DNA of 64,000 bases from Symbiodinium natans (lineage: Eukaryota > Sar > Dinophyceae > Suessiales > Symbiodiniaceae), in assembly GCA_905221605.1 (NCBI GenBank), contig CAJNDS010002106.1, positions 267,501 to 331,500 on the forward strand, written 5' to 3'. Under the pieces are notes generated by a model, which was given only the letters and a program-made list of their open reading frames with translations, searched no databases and had not been told where the DNA came from. Below, piece after piece: positions 22,803 through 32,512 of this stretch. The translations under genes and the position numbers were made by a program. Position 1 is the stretch's first letter. Each line of letters begins with the position of its first letter.

Positions 22803-25633
22803 GCATGTCGACATTCTGGCCCTGCCCAGACAAGAACGAGAAGAGCCACGAGAATGCCGTCACGGGCGCGGCTGCTGTCAGCATGCAGGACGAGGCCTCG
22901 AGGCTGGCCGTTGGTGAGGCCATCGAGCGGATTGCCCCGAAGACGAGCAAGGGAGGATCCAAGCGCAAGACGGGTTCTGACGAAGAGGGATCCGCCTCGG
23001 AAGACAAGAAGAAAAGAAAGACAAAGGCAAAGAAAGAGAAAAAAGAAAGCAAGGCTGTGTAGCTTTCACACACATGCACATGAAAGAAAAATTTAAATGA
23101 ACTCAAGAAAAATCAAAATTTGAATATATATATATATATTCATATATAAGTATATATATTTATTTACATTAATATTTTGATGCATATATGTGTACACATA
23201 TATACATACATAAGTACATGATAATTCTGCTACATAAAAAAAAGTGTACATGAATAACCCTGGATGTATATGTATATATATATATATACATATAGGATAT
23301 ATTCACGAGGAGGAACTGGAAGAGGCGAACGCGGACAAGGCTATCAAGATCGACATCAACAAGGACCTGAACGCGTGACTTGCTTGAAAACAAGATTCAC
23401 GCATGCATGCATGCATACATGTGTGCGCATGAAAGCTATATATATATATAGTGCCTAGTGAATCTTAAGGGCTGCTGACTGTAAGTGTATATATTATAAT
23501 ATATACACGCATGCGTGTCACATCCTCCGAAGGTGGAAGCGCCTCGCCAAGAAAGCTCGGGATGCTGGCAACGAGCTGGCCAGTGTACCCAATCAGAAGG
23601 AGCAGCACCTGTGTTGAGTACTTTAAAGATATGCATGCTAACATGCAATCGCAGGCCAACCAAAAGGCGGCCAAGACCATCTTCACAAAGCTGACAGAGC
23701 TGGCCAACAGGCAGAAGCATGCATGTGTATGGTAGTATCTCTTATTAGTATACAGTGTATTGTCAGTCCCATTTATATATATATATATATATAACTAACT
23801 TGCTCTCTCACCCTAAACCCTAAACCCTAAACCCTAAACTGTAAACCCTAAACCCTAAACCCTAAACCCTAAACCCTAAACCCTAAACCCTAAACCCTAA
23901 ATCCTAAAAACCTTAAACCGCAAACCCTCTAACCCTAAACCTTATAAACCCTAAACCCTATAAACCCTAAACCCTCAACCTAAACAGCAGGTACGACGAG
24001 AACCTTGCCGAGGGAGGGCGACCTAGTGAAGTCGCAGCAGAGATGGACAAGCACAAGAAACAAATCGAGGCTGCTGATATGTTGAGCACACATCCACGGT
24101 TGTTGCGTATACTTCGATCCCTATATATAGGCGTACGAGGACGAGATCGAGAGCATGAACGGCATGGTGCGGGCACACAAAGCACGCTGGGACCTAAGGC
24201 ATATAATACTGGGCGGGTCTACCTGTCTACCTTTGAAATTGCATGTGCATGCATGTGCGAGGTGAGAAGAAGAAGGCGAAGGTGGCCAAAGGGGATGAGG
24301 AGGCGAATGCTAGCCGGACCTGGTCGAAAGAGGAGTGGGATGAGTACCTGAAAACGGGTCAGCCGGCTGAGAGCTGAAATATCACACGCATGTATATCAG
24401 CATGTTTATAGAGTCACATGATACACATATATATGATACATCATGCACTTTCTGTTGTTATAGCTTCAGTAGATCGATTTTAAGAGTGCGCCCAGCACTC
24501 GCTCTTCTTGGGGATCTGAATCCATGGACCACGACGTTCTCTCAACGTGCACATGGAGAAAAGTGTGTCGCATCTTGCAAATTTGGCATCCGAGGCACGT
24601 GCATGCATTCACGCATTTTTTTTATGTGTTCCCGCGCAGGTGAGCAACCAGATCCCAAACGCCGTAAACATCATGGGGTGCAGATCATGGTGAAGAGTTT
24701 TCTGGACATGGTGATGAAGGGCGAGGAGGGTGTGCATGCTTGTATGGCAGTCTTAGAATGCATGTACGAGAGCAGTTTGAGCTGCTGCAGGGCTCAATGA
24801 AACGATTGCGTGAGAACGTGGCAGCAATTATGGAGCTTCCGCACTACTTGATTCCGTCCCCACGCATGCATTCAGGAGTATATATTATCGTTTATAGGAC
24901 ATTTTCATGTTGCTAGTATATAATATATATATATATACATATATAGATCGATCTATCATGCTCTGTCCAATCCAAACTTCTTGCGCAGGCAGCAAGTGCT
25001 GAATTTGGGTGACGCCTTCGACAACTCTGGTGGGTGGGGTCTGGAGCGAGCTTTCCATAAATGGGCCAGCCAACTGGAATGTCGGCAGTGTCTGCCGGAA
25101 GTATTCGAGTTCCTGGGCTGCGTGTATCTGACAGGACTATAGATAGATAGCAGAAAGACACATGCATGCACAGTCGAGACCAAGGATGGAGTGTGATCGA
25201 GCCACGGGCCTATATATATATACACTGCAAGCACTTTCCCAAAAAGTACATGTCGTGCATGTGTCTCGCTGCTTCTCATGCACGCTTGAGGTCCCACTTC
25301 TTCCAGGCTCCCGGATGGAAAAAGTTCGGGTTGGAGTTTTACTACCTCATGAAATCTTCTCCTCGCTGTACCACTACAAGAATGGTCAGATTTTCCATTC
25401 CATATTGACTGGCACTCCTGATGCAACGTGGTCAGCAACAGAAGAGATGATCAAAGAAGATGAATCTTAATTAGTTGAAATCCTTGTGTTTGGCAATCTA
25501 CATGTTTGTAGGCTTGAGCATTTCAGGATCTGAAGCAGTTTTGGAACGTGCACGCTTCCTTGGCTGATGACCTTGTGCGTGATTGGGGGCATGAGGCACA
25601 GATCAAAGAGACACAGAGAAAGAGAGTGAGAGT

Positions 25634-25681
<48 letters not shown>

Positions 25682-25693
25682 AAGAGAGAGAGT

Positions 25694-25732
<39 letters not shown>

Positions 25733-28414
25733 CGGAGAGAGAAGAGAGATAGAGAGAGAGAGATCAACTTGCAAAGCGAGAGTGACAACAATCGTGCGAG
25801 AGAGCAGGAGCGAGAGGAAGAGACCTATATATTTGACATATATATATATATAATCTATATATATATATATGTAAATGCATATATATATATATATAATGAC
25901 ACATATATTTTCCCAAATATTTTTACAAATATATTTCTATATGGCCTGCGTGTGACTGTGCAGGTGAACTTTGCGCAAGTCGTCCCCTGGCGCCTCTATG
26001 GCGATGGAGCGGAGGCGTTCAGCTGCGGCCTTAGTTTTAAAATTCTACAGTCGACGCATTATAACACGCACGCCTTCAGGCACTCAGAACTTTGAGCTGT
26101 TAAGCCTGGTTGCGGTGGCCACCCAGCGCAGCTCAACCCTGGATACCAGAATTCCGCCCCTAGACTGCACACGCTAAAGTGCTTGTAACATATTATACAT
26201 GACCCTAATCCCTAGACCCGGCGCCGGAAACCCCAAACACCCTGCAACAAAAAAGAAACACATGCAAACACGAAAATTCAGGATCGCTTGTCGATTTACT
26301 ACCATGACTGACGAGGCGCGTGAAAGTTCTGTGCATGCAGAATGTTCGGCCACTGATCGGATGGATGCATGTACCTGCAGGCAATGCGAGAAAAGCTCCT
26401 GGAGATCATTGCATGGTCCTTCCGTTGCTTAGGCGACTTTGAGAAAATATATATGTATCATGATAAAAATAATATTAATATATATATATATATATATTAT
26501 CCACCAATGAATTTCATTGTGCACTCATGCATGCAAGGAGAAGGAAAATGGCCGCGCTGTGACGCCTTCGGAACACCCTTCTCAGAGCAGTACCACCCTC
26601 AACGTGCATCAATGGCGGGCAAAGACCTTGCCAATGGGTGGAAAGCCGCGTTAGCGGGCTTCCAAGGCGACCAGGACTTCCTTCACAAAATATTCAAGTT
26701 CAAGAGTGACCTGACTACATCATGCATGTCCCTCACATCCTGTAGACAACGTAACTATGTCTTGCCTTGAACCTGAGAAGCGAATGAAAGGATCATGGCA
26801 CTCGAAAAGGGAGTTCTGTTGCCACTATTGCCAGGCCAGATGTGTTTCTGTGCACGTTATATAATGTCTATACAATATATTTCCTGACGCAGGCCACCCA
26901 GTTCGTCACAGAGGGATCCAGTGAGGAGTTCCTCTATACGGAGTTCGGACCCAATGCTGCTCATAGATCAACGTCCACTGGCTCGGACACGCAAGCAACA
27001 CTCACATAGAAAAATGTCTCGTCGTATAAATAATAAGATCGATATATTTAAAGATATATATTTGGGCACGCAGGTGCATCACTACAAGAGAAGAGTGGGT
27101 GCAAGTCCACGGCGAGAACGTGCTCACTAACATGGCTGGGTTTTGCCCAACAAGTGTCTTGCAAGTATATTGTTTAGCATGTGCATGCAATGCATGCACA
27201 TGGTACATTTCAGGCGTGCACGCATTAAATGTGTTTATACCGCTGATCCTGGCTTCCAGCCTCTGTGACGTCAGGGATCTTCCCAGACATCCTCCACGTG
27301 TTGGACCTTCAAATCTCTCCAGACTGCATTTGTAGCTGCTTGCTTGACTGGAGCGATGGGGCTCGTGCGAGAGACACCGCGCTCCTCGCTCTTAGCAATG
27401 AATATTTCACCTGGTGCCATGAAGAAGGACACCAGAATCCCCAAAAGCCTCCAATCGTGCATTTATAATGCATGCGGTGTCCATGTATGGTCTTTACATT
27501 GTATATATATATATATTACATGTATATATATATATCTATATATTGTCATATTTGTTGTAATTCTCTTGGCCTGACGAGGACTCCATGGAAGCTTGCGGGC
27601 CCACCACAAGTTGTTCACCTCCAAAATCTTGCACGACGCTAATGCTTACACGCATGTGAGCCAAAAGATCTTGAAGGCTGCTGCCAGCAGGTTTCTTGTC
27701 TACTGGATGCTGCACAAAGCCCGGGACCGTTGTGCACATGCGCCTCATGACGAAGTGGAAGCAGTTCGTGAAAAACTTTTCGCTGCCCTGGCATCGCTCT
27801 TGACTGTACTCGCGGAAAACGGGCACCTCGAATGCATTTTGTTTTTTTTCTGTTGTCACTTGTACGTTATAACCGTATAACAGATCGATACCTTTCAGGC
27901 GATACTTTAATTGGCCTGGGGAGGACCTGGAACAGCATCCGGAATGTGTGGCCCAACGGGCCTACCTCCAGTACCGTGCAGCGTACGACTTCATGGCTAA
28001 ATGGGCCATCAGCAAGCTCTATCTGCGCTATGCCTTGCGACCGAAGATGCACCAAATGGAACACATGTCACTTGGAGTGTCATTATAACCTTCACTACAA
28101 TAGCCTATATAGAACTGGAAGGACATGCGTGGAAGCTTATAGTCCTGCTAAGGATACTGGACACAATGCCGCGGTATGGAAATCCTCGCCATTATGCGTG
28201 CTACCTGGACGAGGACATGATTTCCAGACTTAAGCGTCATGCATGCAAATATATTATATTGAGTGGCATTATGATCTTTAAGCGTCCATATTGGCTTTAA
28301 AGACTGAGGAAGATCGTGGAGCATACGCACCCGAGAACTGCGTCTCTGCGAACCTTGCAGCACTACTGCCTGATGGCCAGCCTTAGATGGACTGACAGTG
28401 ACCTGCAAGAGTAA
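19192..28414 (+). CDS. Gene D: giant 34-exon protein, Tnp2/CACTA-transposase-like C-terminus
   Basis: Exons: 19192-19240, 19396-20506, 20592-20658, 21524-21634, 21733-21911, 22264-22308, 22375-c.22416, 22469-22610, 22678-22735, 22830-23056, 23310-23374, 23533-c.23599, 23655-23716, 23991-24069, 24131-c.24185, 24262-24357, 24640-c.24725, 24776-24855, 24989-25121, 25291-25422, 25527-25595, 25965-26021, 26080-26155, 26282-26330, 26381-26432, 26538-26705, 26791-26834, 26893-26972, 27074-27171, 27260-27427, 27579-27822, 27899-c.28075, 28153-28233, 28309-28414 (TAA). About 1450 residues. Codon phase matches at nearly every junction. Layout: Glu/Lys-rich N-terminus, helical middle, then PWRLYGDGAEAF, EQYHPQRASMAG, GDQDFLHK, CCHYCQA, NAAHRST, LHVLDLQISPD, LRPKMHQMEH and NPRHYACYLDEDM. 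I recognise this order from an expanded dinoflagellate family (memory). It parallels Tnp2/Plavaka transposases (GDG, CxxC, MHxLDL, Asp-Glu-Asp), which is inference. ATG 19192 lies two bases after an AG with pyrimidines upstream, suiting trans-splicing. Confidence 0.75.
19396..20506 (+). CDS. Gene D exon 2: Lys/Glu/Gln-rich low-complexity region
   Basis: About 370 residues: a GKGKGKGK start, an acidic block of Glu/Gln repeats (EEEQQEEEQQEEE type), duplicated Ala/Thr/Lys stretches (SNKQATSPASNK twice, KKATTAKASNKK) and a basic tail with GKGKLKGK. Composition suggests a disordered, possibly chromatin- or nucleic-acid-contacting region (inference). The frame closes with TGA at 20508, but a good donor GTGAGG starts at 20507 and the two leftover C bases complete Pro with exon 3, so I take it as internal rather than terminal. 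Confidence 0.75.
20592..22735 (+). CDS. Gene D exons 3-9: helical middle domain
   Basis: Seven exons, phase-linked except at 22416/22469. Exon 3 has donor GTAAGA. Exon 5 encodes AHYRAMDRFFEGPDVDPALL and ASGSHRK, ends two bases into a Lys codon before a GC donor, and joins KFELLKEFLLDPTMS. Exon 7 gives NVHIEATFREF. Exon 8 gives ELPYYELERLYANTPAGRQF. Exon 9 gives HRNDPNYRVYRVWQQRKLS. This succession is the part I recognise best from dinoflagellate relatives. Donors in this block: GT, GT, GC, GC, unresolved, GC, GC. Confidence 0.75.
20659..21400 (+). repeat. GA-rich low-complexity tract inside gene D intron 3
   Basis: About 740 bp of AGAGAAAGAGAG-type purine sequence on the + strand, starting directly at the donor GTAAGAGAAAGAG and ending at a CCCTAAA run near 21405. 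The minus strand gives long Ser/Leu open frames that are artefacts of the repeat. Confidence 0.8.
22830..24855 (+). CDS. Gene D exons 10-18: charged helical region
   Basis: Exon 10 joins in phase (Asp across the junction) and ends in a Lys/Glu-rich tail (KRKTKAKKEKKESKA). Exons 11-14 read EELEEANADKAIKIDINKDL, WKRLAKKARDAGNELASVP, AKTIFTKLTELANRQK and YDENLAEGGRPSEVAAEMDK. Exons 15-18 read YEDEIESMNGMVRAHK, TWSKEEWDEYLKTG, EQPDPKRRKHHGVQIMVKS and MKRLRENVAAIMELPHYLIP. Predicted long helices or coiled coil. The ends of exons 12, 15 and 17 are the least certain (GA or GC donors proposed). Confidence 0.65.
23811..23900 (-). repeat. CCCTAAA array inside gene D intron 13
   Basis: About 11 near-perfect units, with further variants to about 23985, in the GC-AG intron between 23716 and 23991. 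The acceptor AACAGCAG follows directly. Confidence 0.9.
24989..26155 (+). CDS. Gene D exons 19-23: entry to transposase-like region
   Basis: 24989-25121 encodes NSGGWGLERAFHKWASQLEC. 25291-25422 encodes VRVGVLLPHEIFSSLYHYKN and ILTGTPD. 25527-25595 encodes DLKQFWNVHASLADDL. 25965-26021 encodes VVPWRLYGDGAEAFS. 26080-26155 encodes TQNFELLSLVAVATQRSS. Exons 20-23 all end at GC donors (GCAACG, GCACAG, GCTGCG, GCCCCT) with matching phases. The GDGAE motif corresponds in order to the DG segment of Tnp2-like proteins (inference). Confidence 0.75.
25639..25764 (+). repeat. (GA)n tract in gene D intron 21
   Basis: GA-rich sequence within the GC-AG intron 25596-25964, followed by (TA)n. Confidence 0.8.
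26282..27171 (+). CDS. Gene D exons 24-29: His/Cys motif region
   Basis: 26538-26705 encodes FGTPFSEQYHPQRASMAGKD and GFQGDQDFLHKIFKFK. 26791-26834 encodes SWHSKREFCCHYCQ, a likely zinc-binding Cys pair. 26893-26972 encodes SSEEFLYTEFGPNAAHRST. 27074-27171 encodes REEWVQVHGENVLTNMAGF. The junctions Arg (26705/26791), Gln-Ala (26834/26893) and Thr (26972/27074) are consistent in phase. Donors: GT, GC, GT, GC, GT, GT. Confidence 0.75.
27260..28414 (+). CDS. Gene D exons 30-34: C-terminus
   Basis: 27260-27427 encodes FPDILHVLDLQISPDCICS and NEYFTWCHEE. 27579-27822 encodes LRAHHKLFTSKILHDANAY and RFLVYWMLHKA. 27899 to about 28075 encodes RYFNWPGEDLEQHPE and LRPKMHQMEHMSLG. 28153-28233 encodes NPRHYACYLDEDMISRL. 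28309-28414 encodes KIVEHTHPRTASLRTLQHYC and ends SDLQE with TAA at 28412. The 27427/27579 junction uses a GA donor. The donor after exon 32 is unusual, since AGTGTC or GAGTGT would be needed. The others are GC. Confidence 0.8.
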
Positions 28415-28816
28415 AACGCGCTTGCATTTTCACTCTTGCATTGCGTGCTTATAATGGAAAGATACAAGTATAAATCATATATATATATTATATATATAGA
28501 GCCCATGTATGGTATCATTATATATAGCAGGATATGCCATGCAAGACCCATACGTGCTGGATGTATTGTATACACACATGTATATATATATATACACACA
28601 CGATATGATTTAAGTACTCTGCTGCAACTGTACATGCAGGTATCATGAGTGTTATACGTCTCTTCCTGGGGGCATGCATGTACACAGTCCTTGCTAATGG
28701 GCCAAAGTGCGATCTCAGTTAAATTTTGGTTCATGCCATTTTCAACATGTACACGCTTAGAAAAATGGTGTCACTGTCACACTTTTTTGGCGGCCTTCTT
28801 TGCAACCCCAAAAGTG

Positions 28817-28877
28817 CCTATACTACCGATTGCCGCAAGGGACGTCCTATACATCCTTTCAACACCCGTTGGTAGTC
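28817..28877 (-). repeat. Right terminal inverted repeat
   Basis: In reverse complement the end reads GACTACCAACGGGTGTTGAA followed by AGGATGTA, matching the left end with three differences in 28 positions. The inner block CCTATACTAC at 28817-28826 is the counterpart of GTCGTATAGG at 6202-6211 (distance from the tip 51 versus 48 bp). Confidence 0.65.
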
Positions 28878-28880
28878 AAG

Positions 28881-29400
28881 CAGCTTGTCAAGCGTTGGAA
28901 AAAAACCCACCCACCCAAGAAACCCATAACATTGAGAAAATATAAAGTTCACTCAATACATCCCCAGTAGTTTTTTTAACGGACCCAAAACCCGAAATCC
29001 AATCTAAGGCCCACAATAGGCCCTTTATGCTCTTAGGGCCTTAAAGCCCCTATCGGTGAAGGCTCGGTTTTGGTCAAAAACCCAGAAAACGAGAGGCCAC
29101 CCAGAACCGTCGCTTTCAGTACTAAAAAACCGCATTTTTAATCGGGACCCAGGCCGATCCTGGGGCCCCCCTCATTTGGGGTGTTTTTGGAGGCAAACTT
29201 TCCCTCCCAAGGGGGGGGTCGGAGTTTGAGGCAAGGGGGGGTCTCCGAAGACTATTTTGCTTTTAAAATTGAAAAATGCGACCCCCCCCCCCCCCTTGAC
29301 CAAAACTAGGCTGTGACAAGGTCGCGGGGGCGGCCCTTCATCAGAATTGAGGGTTAAAAGCCCTGAAACATCCTGAAAAACATTGAAAACTCGGGGAAAA
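28881..29400. other. Right flank of the island, no supportable gene
   Basis: Unique sequence with C and G runs (for example 29281-29295). No recognisable coding or RNA feature. Confidence 0.5.
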
Positions 29401-29404
29401 GGAA

Positions 29405-29735
29405 ATTCACCATGGCCCACTTTTGAAGCCGAAATTCACCGTTGCCCACTTTTGAGGCCAGGAAAGTCACCGTTGCCCACTTTTGAGGCCAGGAAAGTCA
29501 CCGTTGCCCACTTTTGAAGCCAGGAAAATCACCGTTGCCCACTTTTGAGGCCAGGAAAGTCACCGTTGCCCACTTTTGAGGCCAGGAAAATCACCGTTGC
29601 CCACTTTTGAGGCCAGGAAAGTCACCGTTGCAGGAAAGTCACCGTTGCCCACTTTTGAGGCCAGGAAAGTCACCGTTGCCCACTTTTGAGGCTGCCCACG
29701 TTTGAGGCCGAAAATCACCGTTGCCCACTTTTGAA
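29405..29735 (+). repeat. 31-bp minisatellite, about 11 copies
   Basis: The unit contains TCACCGTTGCCCACTTTTGA followed by GGCCAGGAAAG. Regular 31-bp spacing in the middle, with truncated copies near 29630 and 29690. Confidence 0.9.
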
Positions 29736-29939
29736 TTAGGGTTTAAATTCATTATGATAGAGAGGTTTAGGGTTTGGGTTCTAGACCACTGGTGTAAGGT
29801 GATTGCCGGTACAGCTAGAGGCTACAGGTCTGGGGTTCAGGGTAGTTCAGGGTTGAACCACAGGGTCCTGATCTTCAAGGCGTTCAAGTTCTCAGGTACC
29901 CCTAGCACCCAAACCCTAAGCCCTAAAACCTAAACCCCC

Positions 29940-30120
29940 CTTTGCTGAGTTGAGGGATTCCCTTTTGAAACCCTAACTGGCCTTAACTAAACCCTAAACC
30001 CTAAACCCTAAACCTTAGAGCCCAAAGCTGCAAAACGCGAAGCCCTGCCTGAGATGATGCAATCCCATGCCCATTTCCTCAGAGGCATCCTCCAGACCTC
30101 CCGAAGACACCTCCGGGGCT
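29940..30120. other. Short unique stretch
   Basis: One CCCTAAA cluster at 29990-30012; otherwise nothing identifiable. Confidence 0.4.
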
Positions 30121-30121
30121 T

Positions 30122-30513
30122 GTTAGGGTTTAGGGTTTAGGGTTTAGGGTTTAGGGTTTAGGGTTTAGGGTTTGGGGTTTAGGGTTTAGGGTTTAGGGTT
30201 TAGGGTTTAGGGTTTAGGGTTTAGGGTTTAGGGTTTAGGGTTTAGGGTTTAGGGTTAAGGGTTAGGGTTTAGGGTTTAGGGTTTAGGGTTTAGGGTTTAG
30301 GGTTTAGGGTTTAGGGTTTAGGGTCTAGTGGGGATTCAAGGGGTTTTCAGGGGCTCCAAGAACCTGTCAGGGTTTTTGAGGGGCTTACACGCCTTTCAGG
30401 GGCTTACAGGGGCTTTCAGGGGCTTAAAGAACCTAAACCCTAAACCCTAAACCCTAAACCCTAAACCCTAAACCCTAAACCCTAAACCCTAAACCCTAAA
30501 CCCTAAACCCTAA
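30122..30513. repeat. Inverted pair of telomere-like arrays
   Basis: TTTAGGG units, nearly all perfect, at 30122-30326 (about 28, the longest array in the window). A 100-bp spacer of GGGGCTT(T/A)CAGGGGCTT sequence follows, then CCCTAAA at 30432-30513 (about 11 units). The arrays converge on the spacer. Confidence 0.95.
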
Positions 30514-30631
30514 GCAGGGTTTAAAGGGTTTGAAGGTTTGAAGGTTTGAGGGCTCAGAGTTCAGGGTTCAGCCAAAAGAGCAGCCCAGGATTCAACAGGT
30601 CAAGGGGCAAAAGGAGGGACCCTTATAACTT

Positions 30632-30692
30632 ACTGGCCCAAAACCCAAGGAAATAGAAGTTGAAACTTTCAGAATAAACTACCTTGTAAGAA
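30632..30692. repeat. Dispersed repeat, family 7
   Basis: CTGGCCCAAAACCCAAGGAA and AAGTTGAAACTTTCAGAATA then ACTACCTTGTAAGAA. A second copy at 34986-35050 differs at only a few positions. Confidence 0.75.
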
Positions 30693-31308
30693 GCCCAAAA
30701 GGACCCTAAGGTCCCTCATGGGGTTGATTTAGGGGTTATTTCGGTATCTAGAGACTAAATAAGGTAGATATAGGGGTTATAGAGGGGAACAAGATTCAGG
30801 GTCCCTTTTAGGGTCTCCCCTGATACCCTAAACGCTAACCCCCAAACCCTAAACCCTAAACCCTAAACCTTAAGACAGTACTCTTTTGGGTTAAAGAGGC
30901 TTCGAACGGAACCCAAACCTCAAAAAAAAGGGAACGAGGGCCTACTCTGGATCCAAAGGGTTTAATGGGTTGCAATCTGACACCCTTGTAGCCCTAAACC
31001 CTAAACCTTAAACCCCTAAATCCTTCTGGGTGTGAGACCCCAGGCCCGTGCCTCTGAGACCCGGGATGTGCTTGAGGTGTCCTTAACTCGCTGGAGTCTC
31101 TCTCAGATTGCGTTCAAAGGAAGGCGGGGGGTTTAGGGTTTAGGGTTTATAGGGTTTAGGGTTTAGGAATAGGGTTTAGGGAGTCTAATGTTTGCGGGAA
31201 AGAAACCCTAAAGTCTTTAAACCCTTTGACCCTAAACCCTAAACCCTAAATTGCTTGGGTTTTAGGGTTTAGTGTTTAGGGTTTGGGCCCCTCCCTTTCC
31301 GCCCGCCC

Positions 31309-31390
31309 CCCCCCCCCCCCCCCCCGCCGCCAAACCATAAACCCGAAAGCCCAAACCTAAACCTAAACCGGGGGGGGGGGGGGGGGGGGG
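31309..31390. repeat. Poly-C then poly-G runs
   Basis: A C run at about 31304-31325 and a G run at about 31371-31390, 50 bp apart, potentially pairing. Confidence 0.8.
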
Positions 31391-31634
31391 TTCCTAAGCC
31401 TCGGAGCCTTACACCCAGAGTGCGACGCCCTAAACTTCAACAACCTAAGCCCCCAACACTTATATACATCCCCCCAAACCCAAACTCCAGAAAACACAAA
31501 CTTCAAGCCTAAAGTCCTAAAACGATGCGCTGCTCCAGCCTAAACTTTACACCCTGAACCCTGAACCCGAGATCCTCATTGAACCAGGAAAATGATTCAT
31601 GCCAGGACTCGGCACCTAAACTCTAAACCCTAAC

Positions 31635-31751
<117 letters not shown>

Positions 31752-31869
31752 CACTCGAAGCGCTAAACCCGATACCCCAAATCCTAATCCTAAAAGCCCC
31801 TAAAGTCCCCCCCAAAAAAAAAGAAGCTAAAGGCTTAAAACCCCAGAACCACGAAACAAAAACTGAGCA

Positions 31870-32393
31870 CTGAGCCTTGGAACCTCAAAGTTCAAAAGCT
31901 CTCCAAGTCCAAACGTTTTCCCAAATACTAAGAAACCCTACTCCCCTTAGAGCCTTACTAAAAAATATTATTTTTAAATATCCTCTTGGGTTTTATATAA
32001 ACGAAAATATGTATATTAACAAAACCTCCATTTCTGATATTGTTATTATTCACGCTCAATGTACCTGTTAATATTAATCATCTTTGTGACGATATTTTCA
32101 GGGTTTTATAATAGTGTGGATTTATTGCAATCGCAGTTTCTTCTAACCACGAAGACAACGACTGGTCCTCCATGCAAACTTTATTAAATAACCAATTGAT
32201 AGCAAGTCCATTCATACTATTAATCGGCAGTGACGATGAACTACCTGGTGCTCGTACACAAAATACATTTTCAAAATATCAAAATCCAGTATAACCGCAT
32301 CAATATGAACATTCTAGGATTGAAAAAACATGAAGTTTATGAATTCCAAAGTGGGATATAGGAAACCCTAAAGATCTTTCAAAACCCCTAAGC
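31870..32393. other. AT-rich unique stretch
   Basis: About 500 bp of non-repetitive AT-rich DNA, unlike its surroundings. The longest open frame (64 codons at 31877) has no recognisable motif. No feature assigned. Confidence 0.4.
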
Positions 32394-32512
32394 TTGGGAT
32401 GTTCCTCCTTAGACTAACAGTCCTTGGTAGGCATTCTAGTACCCCCCCCCCCCCACCCCACCCCCATGAGAATCCCTACTAAGGACTGTTCGTCTTAGGG
32501 CGAACATCCCAA
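32394..32512. repeat. Fold-back element, family 2
   Basis: TTGGGATGTTCCTCCTTAGA ... and, in reverse complement at the other end, TTGGGATGTTCGCCCTAAGA. Both continue into CTAACAGTCCTT or CGAACAGTCCTT. The centre holds a poly-C run. Confidence 0.8.

Larger units (their letters stand above)
6154..28877 (+). mobile_element. Candidate giant CACTA-like DNA transposon carrying genes A-D
   Basis: What is seen: the interval is bounded by an inverted repeat (6154-6188 and 28843-28877, 28 of 35 positions identical, 25 of the first 28) whose left end starts CACTA. A second matching block, GTCGTATAGG at 6202-6211 and GTAGTATAGG in reverse complement at 28817-28826, lies at nearly the same distance from each end. 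The interior is rich in GCATGC and (TA)n and has four same-strand spliced loci; telomere-like arrays resume just outside both ends. What is known: CACTA-superfamily transposons start with CACTA, encode a Tnp2-type transposase and make 3-bp target duplications. What is inferred: the island is one mobile unit with gene D as transposase-like gene. Against it: the right end reads GACTA, and the flanking triplets (ATT on the left, AAG on the right) do not match, so it is old, eroded or not exactly delimited. Confidence 0.6.

Noticed and set aside
29405-29735. CRISPR-like array
   Set aside because: The 31-bp repeats are head-to-tail with no unique spacers, and the genome is eukaryotic.
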